NCBI RefSeq assembly: GCF_938029485.1
Contig: NZ_CALHGC010000033.1
Coordinates: 1 to 12,988, forward strand
DNA: 12,988 nt
Direction of reading: 5' to 3'
DNA from: an uncultured Treponema sp.
GTDB taxonomy: Bacteria > Spirochaetota > Spirochaetia > Treponematales > Treponemataceae
The notes beneath the pieces were generated by a model, which did no database searches, was not told where the DNA came from, and was given only the letters and a program-made list of their open reading frames with translations. Shown in pieces: positions 1 through 6,127 of this stretch. The position numbers and the translations under genes were made by a program. Numbering within the stretch: the stretch's first letter is position 1; the number at the start of each line of letters is the position of its first letter.

Positions 1-305
1 AAGATAACCGTATCCCGCGTCCCGAATTTATCCACGCTGATTTTAGCGAACTTGCCGCGCCGTATCCCGAAGGAGTGCTTCTTTCCAATCCGCCTTACGG
101 AGACCGCCTCGGCGATGAACAGGAAGCAACCGCGCTCTACGAAAAAATGACGTCCATTCCGCACGAGTTCGCCAACTGGCGCTTAGGGTTTATTACCGAC
201 AAACCGGTTTTTGCGGACATATTCCTGCGTGCAGGCATTACGCTCAAGAAGCGGCCGTTAAAAAGCGGCAACCTCGACACGTGTCTGTATTCATACGGAT
301 TATAG
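1..305 (+). CDS. THUMP/RlmL-like class I SAM-dependent RNA methyltransferase, 3' end only
   Basis: This is the C-terminal end of a gene cut off by the window edge; the reading frame starts at base 3 and ends with TAG at 303-305. The visible part holds the motif S-N-P-P-Y-G-D-R-L. This is the NPPY substrate-binding motif of amino-methyltransferases in the form typical of the RlmL/YcbY and THUMP-domain family, which methylates guanine N2 in 23S rRNA or tRNA. The acidic stretch just before it (HADFSEL) fits the preceding motif of the Rossmann fold. The end K-R-P-L-K-S-G-N-L-D-T-C-L-Y-S-Y matches the usual C-terminal beta strands, where a conserved 'NG.l.c.l..y' pattern occurs. The exact target nucleotide cannot be told from this piece. 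The downstream permease starts 11 bases after the stop and its ribosome-binding site overlaps the stop codon, so the two are probably cotranscribed. Confidence 0.8.
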   Translation, partial: DNRIPRPEFIHADFSELAAPYPEGVLLSNPPYGDRLGDEQEATALYEKMTSIPHEFANWRLGFITDKPVFADIFLRAGITLKKRPLKSGNLDTCLYSYGL

Positions 306-310
306 AAGGG
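304..310 (+). promoter_or_regulatory. Ribosome-binding site deciding the permease start
   Basis: AGAAGGG lies 6 bases before the ATG at 317 and overlaps the TAG stop of the upstream methyltransferase. An earlier in-frame ATG at 281 has no comparable site and would lie inside the upstream gene. Confidence 0.6.
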
Positions 311-316
311 TTTTAT

Positions 317-1321
317 ATGACGGCATTTTTTTCTACCATACATACCGTTTTTACCGGCATCGTGTTGCAAGCGGTGCCGTTCATGCTGCTGGGGGCGCTT
401 TTGTCCTCGGCGTTATACGCTTTTGTTCCCGACCGGCTGCTTATCAAGATTTTTCCCAAAAAATACGGAATCGGCTTTTTAACGGCGCTCTTTGCCGGAG
501 CGTTGTTCCCCGTCTGCGAATGTGCTGCCGTTCCGCTGATGCGCAGCCTCATTAAAAAAGGTGTCGCGATGCCTATCGCGGTTACTTTTATGCTTGCTTC
601 CCCCATCGTCAACCCTATTTCGATTGTTTCAACGCTGTACGCTTTTCCGCAACAGCCGTCGGTAGCGTTCTACCGGCTATGCTTCGGCCTGCTGATTGCA
701 TGTGCGATTGGGCTTTTACTGCTGTTTTATCCCGAAGAAAAATACTTAAAGGAAGATTTTGATATGGAACCGGCGGCGCAGTCCAACACCCTTGCCGGTG
801 CGGATACAACATTCCGCCTTGCAACAGGCAGAACGGCTTCGCAAAACGTATATAGCGGCGCTCAACCGGACTTTTTCAACGATGCCGCCGCCGGCGGACG
901 AGTGCGGTGGGTGCAAGCAAAACTATACACGCTGCTAATGCATACGTGCTCGGAATTTTTTACCGCAGGCCCCTTTTTAATCCTCGGCGCTTTTATCACC
1001 GCCCTGATACGCGCGGCAGTTCCGCAGGAGTTTTTCAGCATAACGGGCGGCAGTGCGGCGGGTTCGCTCCTTGTAATGATGCTTTTCGCCTTTGTATTTT
1101 CCGCTTGTTCAACCTCCGATGCCTTTATCGCTCGCAGTTTTTTAAACCGGTTCCCCTTAGGTTCAATTCTCGGCTTTTTAGTATACGGCCCGATGATGGA
1201 TATAAAAAATCTCTTTATGCTGTTATCTTTGTTTAAAAAACGGTTTGTGATAGAACTTACCCTTATTATTACGGTAATCAATTTTATCGGTATTTCTTTG
1301 CTGGGGCGGTTGGCTTTATGA
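317..1321 (+). CDS. UPF0718 / DUF318 (YraQ-like) permease
   Basis: This 334-residue inner-membrane protein has about eight hydrophobic segments in two four-helix halves, separated by a hydrophilic cytoplasmic loop at about residues 140-205. It shows the family signatures: F-P-V-C-E-C-A-A-V-P in the first half (Cys67-Glu68-Cys69), followed by M-L-A-S-P-I-V-N-P (92-100), and the repeat counterpart S-A-C-S-T-S-D-A-F (Cys264 to Asp268) in the second half. The family (PF03773, COG0701) includes the organoarsenical exporter ArsP, but most members have no proven substrate. The CxC pair hints at a metal or thiol-reactive ligand; that is inference. Many relatives sit beside a DUF1980/YcgQ partner, and none is visible here. 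I chose the ATG at 317 because of its ribosome-binding site; an ATG at 281 would overlap the methyltransferase gene by 25 bases. Confidence 0.85.
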   Translation: MTAFFSTIHTVFTGIVLQAVPFMLLGALLSSALYAFVPDRLLIKIFPKKYGIGFLTALFAGALFPVCECAAVPLMRSLIKKGVAMPIAVTFMLASPIVNPISIVSTLYAFPQQPSVAFYRLCFGLLIACAIGLLLLFYPEEKYLKEDFDMEPAAQSNTLAGADTTFRLATGRTASQNVYSGAQPDFFNDAAAGGRVRWVQAKLYTLLMHTCSEFFTAGPFLILGAFITALIRAAVPQEFFSITGGSAAGSLLVMMLFAFVFSACSTSDAFIARSFLNRFPLGSILGFLVYGPMMDIKNLFMLLSLFKKRFVIELTLIITVINFIGISLLGRLAL

Positions 1322-1368
1322 TTCGTGCGGAAGGGTAATTCTCATACTGATTTTTTCCAATATTTCTC

Positions 1369-1397
1369 TTGACTTTTTGTTCCATGCAGTATATTAT
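1369..1397 (+). promoter_or_regulatory. Sigma-70-type promoter of tRNA-Asp
   Basis: TTGACT at 1369-1374 and TATTAT at 1392-1397 are separated by exactly 17 bases, close to the vegetative consensus. The predicted start of transcription, near 1404, lies about 6 bases before the mature tRNA. Confidence 0.75.
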
Positions 1398-1409
1398 TAC
1401 CGCCATTAC

Positions 1410-1483
1410 GGGGGCGTAGCGAAGCTGGTTATCGCGCTGGCCTGTCACGCCGGAGATCGCGGGTTCGAGCCCCGTCGCTCCCG
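1410..1483 (+). tRNA. tRNA-Asp (anticodon GTC)
   Basis: The sequence folds into a full cloverleaf. The acceptor stem GGGGGCG (1410-1416) pairs with CGCTCCC (1476-1482) with one G-T wobble. The anticodon stem CTGGC/GCCGG (1437-1441 and 1449-1453) encloses the loop CTGTCAC, giving anticodon GTC at 1444-1446. The T stem GCGGG/CCCGT carries the loop TTCGAGC. The discriminator base at 1483 is G, as expected for Asp. CCA is not encoded, so the CCA-adding enzyme must complete the end. Confidence 0.95.
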
Positions 1484-1486
1484 AAG

Positions 1487-1519
1487 AAGCTCACCGCGCA
1501 AGTGGTGAGCTTTTATTTT
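1487..1519 (+). terminator. Rho-independent terminator after tRNA-Asp
   Basis: AAGCTCACC (1487-1495) pairs perfectly with GGTGAGCTT (1504-1512) over 9 bp around an 8-base loop. It is followed by TTTTATTTTT. The hairpin begins 4 bases after the mature tRNA end. Confidence 0.9.
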
Positions 1520-1533
1520 TGTAATCGTTACGA

Positions 1534-1539
1534 TATAAT
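1534..1539 (+). promoter_or_regulatory. -10 element of tRNA-Pro promoter
   Basis: A perfect TATAAT ends 8 bases before the tRNA-Pro start. The matching -35 position falls in the T-rich tail of the preceding terminator (TTTTAT at 1511-1516) and is poor, so this is a -10-driven promoter call only. Confidence 0.5.
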
Positions 1540-1547
1540 CGCACAAA

Positions 1548-1619
1548 CGGGCAGTAGCGCAGGGGTAGCGCGCTTGGTTCGGGACCAAGAAGTCGGGGGT
1601 TCAAATCCCCCCTGCCCGA
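1548..1619 (+). tRNA. tRNA-Pro (anticodon CGG)
   Basis: The cloverleaf is complete. The acceptor stem CGGGCAG (1548-1554) pairs perfectly with CTGCCCG (1612-1618). The anticodon stem CTTGG/CCAAG (1573-1577 and 1585-1589) encloses TTCGGGA with anticodon CGG at 1580-1582 and G at position 37. The T stem GGGGG/CCCCC carries the loop TTCAAAT. The discriminator is A, as expected for Pro. CCA is not encoded. Confidence 0.95.
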
Positions 1620-1705
1620 TATTCTATTCCCTATTTTTTTTGCTGCTCACAGAATCTCTATCTTTTAATCAATCGAATACAAACGGCGGCGGTAAAGATT
1701 GTATT

Positions 1706-1732
1706 AAGCGGGCAAGTAAGCCCGCTTTTTTT
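1706..1732 (+). terminator. Rho-independent terminator downstream of tRNA-Pro
   Basis: AAGCGGGC (1706-1713) pairs perfectly with GCCCGCTT (1720-1727) around a 6-base loop and is followed by a run of T to 1732. It lies 86 bases after tRNA-Pro; I see no gene in the stretch between them. On the minus strand the T-run is missing, so it is at best a weak terminator for the toxin-antitoxin operon. Confidence 0.85.
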
Positions 1733-1810
1733 ATTGCCTGCATCCGGTGGTTTCTAGCGGCTTGCACTGGGTCAAGTTAAGAACTTTTGTATTTTCGTTG
1801 GTATTTTGAA

Positions 1811-2125
1811 TTATAAACATTTATGCAAAAGTTCAGGGTTTCGGAATGCCTCGTCGATAATGCGGCTTAACACGGAGCTGTAACCTTTACCAAGCGCCTT
1901 GACCTTTTCGGCTGTTTCGGGAGAGAGCCGGATTGCTACTACCTGCTTTTTTCGGAGTTTGCGTTGTTCTTTCGCGATGCGCGCAAATTCTTTTAGCTGT
2001 TCTTCGGTTAGAGGTGGACAATCTTCATCATATACGATAGGCATTTTTGCAGCTCGCCGAATCTCTGCAATTTGTTCTTTGTTGGGTTTTTCATCTCCGT
2101 GAAGAATCATTCTAGTAACTGCCAT
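1811..2125 (-). CDS. brnA: BrnA-family antitoxin (type II toxin-antitoxin)
   Basis: This 104-residue protein should neutralise BrnT by binding it and repress the operon through a C-terminal ribbon-helix-helix DNA-binding domain. The linker P-P-L-T-E-E-Q-L (37-44) is typical of BrnA-like antitoxins. The basic patch R-K-L-R-K-K (55-60) leads into the strand Q-V-V-A-I-R-L-S (61-68), a first helix, the turn G-K-G-Y (79-82), and a second helix S-S-V-L-S-R-I-I-D-E-A-F. This is the usual ribbon-helix-helix layout of the family (PF14384). The ATG at 2125 was chosen because AAGGAGA stands 4 bases before it; an in-frame start at 2152 would only add nine basic residues. The gene overlaps the end of the toxin gene by 14 bases, which suggests translational coupling. 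Toxin first and antitoxin second is the order described for brnTA. Confidence 0.85.
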   Translation of the reverse strand: MAVTRMILHGDEKPNKEQIAEIRRAAKMPIVYDEDCPPLTEEQLKEFARIAKEQRKLRKKQVVAIRLSPETAEKVKALGKGYSSVLSRIIDEAFRNPELLHKCL

Positions 2126-2393
2126 ATAATCTCCTTTCCTTCTTTTCTGCACGTCGGGCAGAAATAATTCTGGTTATATCACCGCGTTCGGTATAAACAA
2201 CAAATAGAACCTTATCTACTTTTCCTATCGTGATCATGCGATCCTCGGTGTCGCTGTGATTTTCATCGAATAGTTCAATTCTGTTTTTATCGTTAAAAAC
2301 TAAGGCAGCGTTTTCAAATGAAATTCCGTGCAGTTGTTTATTGCGTTCGTTTTTATCATTATCCCATTCGAAAATTCTATCAGCTTGTTCCAT
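2112..2393 (-). CDS. brnT: BrnT-family ribonuclease toxin
   Basis: This is a 93-residue RelE-fold toxin of the BrnT family (PF04365), which cleaves RNA and arrests growth when free of its antitoxin. Family blocks are plain: F-E-W-D near the start (8-11), N-K-Q-L-H-G-I-S-F-E-N-A (18-29), then E-D-R-M-I-T-I-G (50-57), L-F-V-V-Y-T-E-R (63-70), and R-I-I-S-A-R-R-A-E-K-K-E-R (75-87). Length matches the family (about 90 residues) and nothing looks truncated, so the toxin is probably active. A TTG at 2408 is in frame, but it lies upstream of a promoter -10 hexamer at 2400-2405, so the ATG at 2393 is the better start. The mRNA would then have almost no leader. The antitoxin gene follows with a 14-base overlap. 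Confidence 0.88.
   Translation of the reverse strand: MEQADRIFEWDNDKNERNKQLHGISFENAALVFNDKNRIELFDENHSDTEDRMITIGKVDKVLFVVYTERGDITRIISARRAEKKERRLYGSY
2130..2136 (-). promoter_or_regulatory. Ribosome-binding site of the antitoxin gene
   Basis: The minus strand reads AAGGAGA here, 4 bases before ATG at 2125 and inside the end of the toxin gene. It fixes the antitoxin start and should make antitoxin translation strong. Confidence 0.75.
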
Positions 2394-2399
2394 ATTTTT

Positions 2400-2428
2400 A
2401 CCATACAATATGTAATACTTTTTGTCAA
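2400..2428 (-). promoter_or_regulatory. Promoter of the brnTA operon with possible operator
   Basis: On the minus strand, a perfect TTGACA (2428-2423) is followed 17 bases later by TATGGT (2405-2400). Transcription should begin near 2393, at the toxin start codon. The plus strand over 2402-2412 reads CATACAATATG, a perfect 4-bp inverted repeat with a 3-base centre, flanked by offset TTAC and TAA. It overlaps the -10, so it is a candidate site for BrnA autorepression; the operator part is inference. Confidence 0.6.
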
Positions 2429-2473
2429 TTATTTTACTATTTTTTTATAGAAACGCTTTTTGATTTCAGCATT

Positions 2474-2502
2474 TTGTAATGTGCAATATGGCAGGATATT
2501 GA
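2474..2502 (+). promoter_or_regulatory. Possible promoter of the omptin-rpoN operon
   Basis: TTGTAA (2474-2479) and TATTGA (2497-2502) are separated by 17 bases, 31 bases before the ATG at 2534. Both hexamers are imperfect and there is no clear ribosome-binding site, so this is a weak call, but it is the best-spaced pair I see in the gap. Confidence 0.3.
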
Positions 2503-2533
2503 GTAGATTAGCAATTAAAGCTATAGTTTCGCT

Positions 2534-3577
2534 ATGCGGCTGTATCGCCTTTTATCAGCATCGTTTATCATTTTTTTTATTTTTTCTCACGGAGTTGCTG
2601 CACAGAATGTAAAAACGCTAGAAGCTGCAGAAAAGACAAAAAAGTTTCCGGTAAGCGGATTTATCGCTTTTTCAGTCAACACCATGATCGCCGAAAGCCG
2701 TGAATATGTCTGCCATTATGATCTGATTTTAAGCGATCTGAAATGGCCGCTTACGCCTTCGGCTTCTTACACGGTTTACGGCGGGTTATATTTTCCCAAA
2801 GGTATTCGTATTGAAGGAAATATTTCATTTATGCAGCCGATGCCTACGGGATCGATGACGGATACGGATTTTGAGGGGATACAAGTAACGCCTCCGCAGA
2901 CAGGAATAACCGAATTTTCAAAACATAACTGTACTATTGTTGACGGACTCAGCTGGACAGCTAAACTCGGATTACAGTTACCGATGCCTCAGTCCGCAAC
3001 AATGCGGAGAACGGGAACTTCATTAACGGTAGAACCGATGCTCAGTTTTTACTATTCGGCCATCAGCTGGCATTCCTACGATGGATATTTTCAATACGCA
3101 AAACGAAAGCCCGACGGAACGTATGAGCCGTGGAATGCGGCATTACCTAAAGTACCCTATACCGGAGCGGCGGCGTCATATCAACAACGGATAATGATAC
3201 CGGCAATAGGAGTAGGGTTTGAAGCAACGCTCCCCCATAAACTGACACTTTCATCCGATTTTCATCTTACAGCCGGCATCAAGGCTTCGGCGGAAGATAT
3301 TCACCATAGCAAGAATAAGAATGTTCGATACGTTGATATTATGGACGGCGGCTGGGGAATGCACGGCAATGCCCGCCTAAACTGGCACTGTTTGCCGTTT
3401 TTTTCGGTATTTTTTAACTTTTTTTATATATACTGCATTACGATGGAAGGCCGCAGCGCCATATATAACGATATTACTTCAACCATACCCGATTCCTATA
3501 CTCCGCCGAATTCCGCAGGAACGGCTTTATACGGCTGCACTTGCTCGATCGGACTCGCTTTTTCCGTAGGGCGGTAA
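2534..3577 (+). CDS. Omptin-family outer-membrane protease (candidate)
   Basis: This 347-residue exported protein has a signal peptide (hydrophobic residues 5-22, cleavage likely after VAA at 23), then alternating strands of a beta barrel. Compared from memory with E. coli OmpT, the landmarks fall in the same order. S-R-E-Y-V (55-59) matches S-K-E-Y-V with Glu27. G-S-M-T-D-T-D-F (106-113) matches the M-D-D-Y-D-W region with catalytic Asp83/Asp85, giving Asp110 and Asp112. T-E-F-S-K-H (126-131) matches T-D-H-S-S-H. I-S-W-H-S and S-Y-Q-Q-R-I-M-I-P-A-I-G (215-226) match the F-S-W and Y-N-Q-R-F-E-M-P-Y-I-G segments. E-D-I-H-H (254-258) matches D-E-H with catalytic Asp210/His212, giving Asp255 and His257. 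Length is about 10% over the usual 310-320. OmpT residue Asp208 appears to be Ala253, so cleavage preference may differ. rpoN begins 2 bases after the stop. Confidence 0.68.
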   Translation: MRLYRLLSASFIIFFIFSHGVAAQNVKTLEAAEKTKKFPVSGFIAFSVNTMIAESREYVCHYDLILSDLKWPLTPSASYTVYGGLYFPKGIRIEGNISFMQPMPTGSMTDTDFEGIQVTPPQTGITEFSKHNCTIVDGLSWTAKLGLQLPMPQSATMRRTGTSLTVEPMLSFYYSAISWHSYDGYFQYAKRKPDGTYEPWNAALPKVPYTGAAASYQQRIMIPAIGVGFEATLPHKLTLSSDFHLTAGIKASAEDIHHSKNKNVRYVDIMDGGWGMHGNARLNWHCLPFFSVFFNFFYIYCITMEGRSAIYNDITSTIPDSYTPPNSAGTALYGCTCSIGLAFSVGR

Positions 3578-3579
3578 CT

Positions 3580-5097
3580 ATGCAGCAGATGGGACAAATG
3601 CTCGGTCAGCGGCTTGAGCAGCGGATGAGTCAAAGTCAAATCCAATCCTTAGATGTACTGGCGCTGCCAACCCTTGAACTTCGAGAAAGGATTGCGGAAG
3701 AACTCGCCGAAAACCCTGCCTTAGAGCTTGTCCGCGGTACACAGCAAAAATCAATACCACCGACTGAGCAAACCAAGCAAATTGAACGAAGCGAACCGTA
3801 CTATCGCAATGACCGGACATCATCAGTTTTTTCGACAGAAGCAAGCGATGCATTCCAAACCTTTTTGGAAAATATTCCGGCTCCTCAACATCAGAACTTG
3901 CAAAATCATCTTCTGGAACAGCTGCTTATCCATAAGCTCGATTCGGTTACAGTCTCTTTTGCCGAACGGATTATCGGAAATTTAACGACGGACGGCTTCC
4001 ATGTGGTTCCATTAAATGAACTTTTCAAGACTGAGCTTTCCGCGAACGCAAATGAGAAAGGTTCCGCCCTTACGAGGCATAAAATATCCCATGCGTTATC
4101 AATCGTCCGCCGGCTTGATCCTATCGGGTGTGCGACACGGGATTTTAAAGAATCGCTTGCAGTGCAAGCAAAAATATTATTTCACGGCAAAACAAGTATA
4201 GATCCCGTCTATGCCTATACAATCGACATTTTGGTGCATCATTTTGGCTATTTGGAAAAGGCACGTCCGTATTCACTCGTCCGGGCTGTCAATGAGAATG
4301 CGGATATTCCCTATAAACTTACCCAAGAAAATGCGGAAGACATTCTTTCACTGATTGCTTCGCTCAATCCTTTCCCGGGGCGGGCGTTCGCAGCGGATGT
4401 AACGCCGGATGAGTATATTATTCCAACGGCGTTTATCGAACGGAATGATCAAGAATTCACCGTCAAAATAAATAATCTTGAAGTGCCGCTTTTAACCGTC
4501 TCACCGGAATTTCAAAATTTAATAGGTCATACGGAAGATGCCGCCGCTAAGACCTATATAAAAGAGCAAATGCAAAAAGCAAAGGTTTTTATCGGGAGCT
4601 TAAATCAGCGGGAAAAAACAATCGTCGCGGTGCTGCGCAAAATAGCGGCGGTACAGGAAGCGTTCTTTTTAACCGGCGATAAGCGGCGGCTGGTTCCGCT
4701 TACTCAACAGCAGATAGCCAAGGAGCTGGATATTCATGAATCGACCGTATCGAGGGCAGTTGCCGGAAAATATGTGCAGTGTCAATGGGGTACCTTCGAA
4801 ATGCAATATTTTTTTACCAATGCCGTTGCGGTGGAGCCGCGATCCGGCCATCCTATGCAGCCCAACGCCGCTTTGCAATCCGATACTTCCGCACCGGACG
4901 GTATTCCCGTAACAAAGGAAGGTGTAAAAGATTGCATCAAGGAGCTGTTCACCGAACACGCTGCAAAGGGTTCCAAACTTTCGGATCAGAAAATTTCCGA
5001 TCTGCTGCAGGCACGATACGGCATTTCCGTTGCCCGCCGCACGGTTGCAAAATACAGAAAAGAACTCGACATCGGCTCATCATATAGCCGAACATGA
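3580..5097 (+). CDS. rpoN: RNA polymerase sigma-54 factor
   Basis: This 505-residue protein directs RNA polymerase to -24/-12 promoters and needs AAA+ activators to open DNA. The Gln-rich activator-interacting region I is at about 1-50, with L-D-V-L-A-L-P-T-L-E-L and E-E-L-A-E-N-P-A-L-E-L. A variable acidic linker follows. The core-binding domain (about 95-330) includes R-R-L-D-P-I-G-C-A-T-R-D (177-188). The helix-turn-helix L-T-Q-Q-Q-I-A-K-E-L-D-I-H-E-S-T-V-S-R-A is at about 374-393. The RpoN box A-R-R-T-V-A-K-Y-R (485-493) near the C terminus reads the -24 element. All parts are present, so it should be functional. ATG at 3580 is preferred over an in-frame TTG at 3541, which would sit inside the upstream gene. 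The 2-base gap to the omptin-like gene implies cotranscription. An activator gene is not visible here. Confidence 0.96.
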   Translation: MQQMGQMLGQRLEQRMSQSQIQSLDVLALPTLELRERIAEELAENPALELVRGTQQKSIPPTEQTKQIERSEPYYRNDRTSSVFSTEASDAFQTFLENIPAPQHQNLQNHLLEQLLIHKLDSVTVSFAERIIGNLTTDGFHVVPLNELFKTELSANANEKGSALTRHKISHALSIVRRLDPIGCATRDFKESLAVQAKILFHGKTSIDPVYAYTIDILVHHFGYLEKARPYSLVRAVNENADIPYKLTQENAEDILSLIASLNPFPGRAFAADVTPDEYIIPTAFIERNDQEFTVKINNLEVPLLTVSPEFQNLIGHTEDAAAKTYIKEQMQKAKVFIGSLNQREKTIVAVLRKIAAVQEAFFLTGDKRRLVPLTQQQIAKELDIHESTVSRAVAGKYVQCQWGTFEMQYFFTNAVAVEPRSGHPMQPNAALQSDTSAPDGIPVTKEGVKDCIKELFTEHAAKGSKLSDQKISDLLQARYGISVARRTVAKYRKELDIGSSYSRT

Positions 5098-5140
5098 AAA
5101 CCGATGGTAATCTTCAATGGTTCGATTAAGAGGTTCGCGG

Positions 5141-6013
5141 ATGAAACTAAAACCCATCATTTTATTTTTTTGTCTTATGTTTTTTACTTCCTTACTTTTT
5201 GCGCAAGAAAAGAGCAAGAGCACGGCTATGCCCGACCCCGACAATCCCGATTGCATATATGAAAAAGCAAAACTGGGAAAATGCATTATCCACATGGCAA
5301 AAATTACCACACCCTCAAAAGGGTCGGCTCCGGCAGTTGAAGTGTTGTTCGATTCCGATTTTCAATGGAAACCTTGCGCCCCTAATGAAGGTTGGGGAAG
5401 GAAGGATAAAACCTACCGGTATCGTGAAGACGAAGTACCGGGTTCACCGGTCTTTTTGAGCGTTACCAATAAACTGGATGATGTAACCTATTACCGCATA
5501 GAGGGAGTTCACCCTTTTGATTTGCCCTTTTATGATGAACCTGCCGAAGCGGCGATGCTTAAACGGTTTATCTTTTTTAAATTTACCGCGTATGCCGCGA
5601 AAGACGGGCATTTTGAAAACTATCTGAACAATTTAATGTGGGCGCTCGATACCAATACGAAACTGCTTTACACGTATGGGATGCCGAGCGGTTATAAAAA
5701 AATAATCGGAAATAATTATATTCCGCAAAACTGGCTGCCTTATGAAACACATCCGAATACGGCCGATTCAAAATTGAAATTTTATGAGTACGATCCAATC
5801 GGCTTTGTTTCCCTTGAGAAAGACTACGATTTTTTAGGCGTAAAAACGAATGTACATTTGTATGACTGGTGGAATAAATCCGTCGGCGCAGGTTCTTCTA
5901 TGAAAACCGTAAAACAAAAGCGCTTTATGCCGCGCCTTTCGGATGATGCGCTCGAAGATTGGACAATCCGCGATGCGCGTAAGCCGGTACGTTCTCCCTA
6001 CCGGCCGTCGTGA
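5141..6013 (+). CDS. Exported protein of unknown function
   Basis: I do not recognise this 290-residue protein. It begins with a clear signal peptide: Lys at 2 and 4, a hydrophobic core at about 5-20, and cleavage probably after F-A at 20-21 or A-Q at 21-22. There is no lipobox, so it is likely periplasmic or surface-located. The mature part is rich in Tyr, Trp, Phe and Asp (for example Y-D-W-W at 241-244 and Q-N-W-L-P-Y-E-T-H at 196-204), with cysteines at 38, 48 and 79 that could form a disulphide. No further membrane segment is seen. The C terminus is basic and Pro-rich. The ATG at 5141 is chosen because AAGAGG stands 7 bases before it and it puts the signal peptide at the N terminus; an ATG at 5117 would add eight residues. 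It lies 43 bases after rpoN and may share its transcript. Confidence 0.8.
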   Translation: MKLKPIILFFCLMFFTSLLFAQEKSKSTAMPDPDNPDCIYEKAKLGKCIIHMAKITTPSKGSAPAVEVLFDSDFQWKPCAPNEGWGRKDKTYRYREDEVPGSPVFLSVTNKLDDVTYYRIEGVHPFDLPFYDEPAEAAMLKRFIFFKFTAYAAKDGHFENYLNNLMWALDTNTKLLYTYGMPSGYKKIIGNNYIPQNWLPYETHPNTADSKLKFYEYDPIGFVSLEKDYDFLGVKTNVHLYDWWNKSVGAGSSMKTVKQKRFMPRLSDDALEDWTIRDARKPVRSPYRPS

Positions 6014-6040
6014 GTTTTTTTAATCTAACAAATAATTTAC

Positions 6041-6069
6041 TTGCAAATAAAAAACGGGCGATATACAAT
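6041..6069 (+). promoter_or_regulatory. Promoter of the chemoreceptor gene
   Basis: TTGCAA (6041-6046) and TACAAT (6064-6069) are 17 bases apart, giving a leader of about 50 bases before the ATG at 6128. The overlapping GGCGATAT (6057-6064) resembles the GCCGATAA box of sigma-28 promoters, but its upstream TAAA partner is poor (TACT). The sigma-70 reading is preferred. Confidence 0.5.
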
Positions 6070-6115
6070 AGAGCGCATACAAAAATTTTTAAAACGAGCT
6101 AAAAACAATTTTAAT

Positions 6116-6122
6116 AAGGGAG
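6116..6122 (+). promoter_or_regulatory. Ribosome-binding site deciding the chemoreceptor start
   Basis: AAGGGAG lies 5 bases before ATG at 6128. The reading frame is open back to a TTG at 6041, but that codon is part of the promoter -35 element, so translation should begin at 6128. Confidence 0.75.
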
Positions 6123-6127
6123 TTTTC

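Noticed and set aside
1600..1619. tRNA-Pro 3' end as a phage or island attachment site
   Set aside because: No second copy of this sequence and no integrase gene are visible in the window.
1502..1780. Open frame of 92 codons on the plus strand
   Set aside because: It runs through the tRNA-Pro gene and into the following terminator, with no ribosome-binding site; the RNA gene explains the region.
2489..2502. Sigma-54-like -24/-12 site upstream of the omptin gene (TGGCAGG then TTGA)
   Set aside because: The spacing is one base short and the -12 GC is missing, both of which are essential in this promoter class.
3541..3579. Upstream TTG start adding 13 residues to sigma-54
   Set aside because: It lies inside the preceding gene, and the added residues do not resemble region I of the family; ATG at 3580 with AGGGCGG before it is better.
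4669..4976. Minus-strand open frames within rpoN
   Set aside because: They mirror the coding sequence of a clearly conserved gene and have no features of real proteins.
5984..6021. Hairpin CCGGTA/TACCGG followed by a T-run as terminator after the exported protein gene
   Set aside because: The T-run begins about 10 bases after the stem, the stem is only 6 bp and lies inside the coding sequence.
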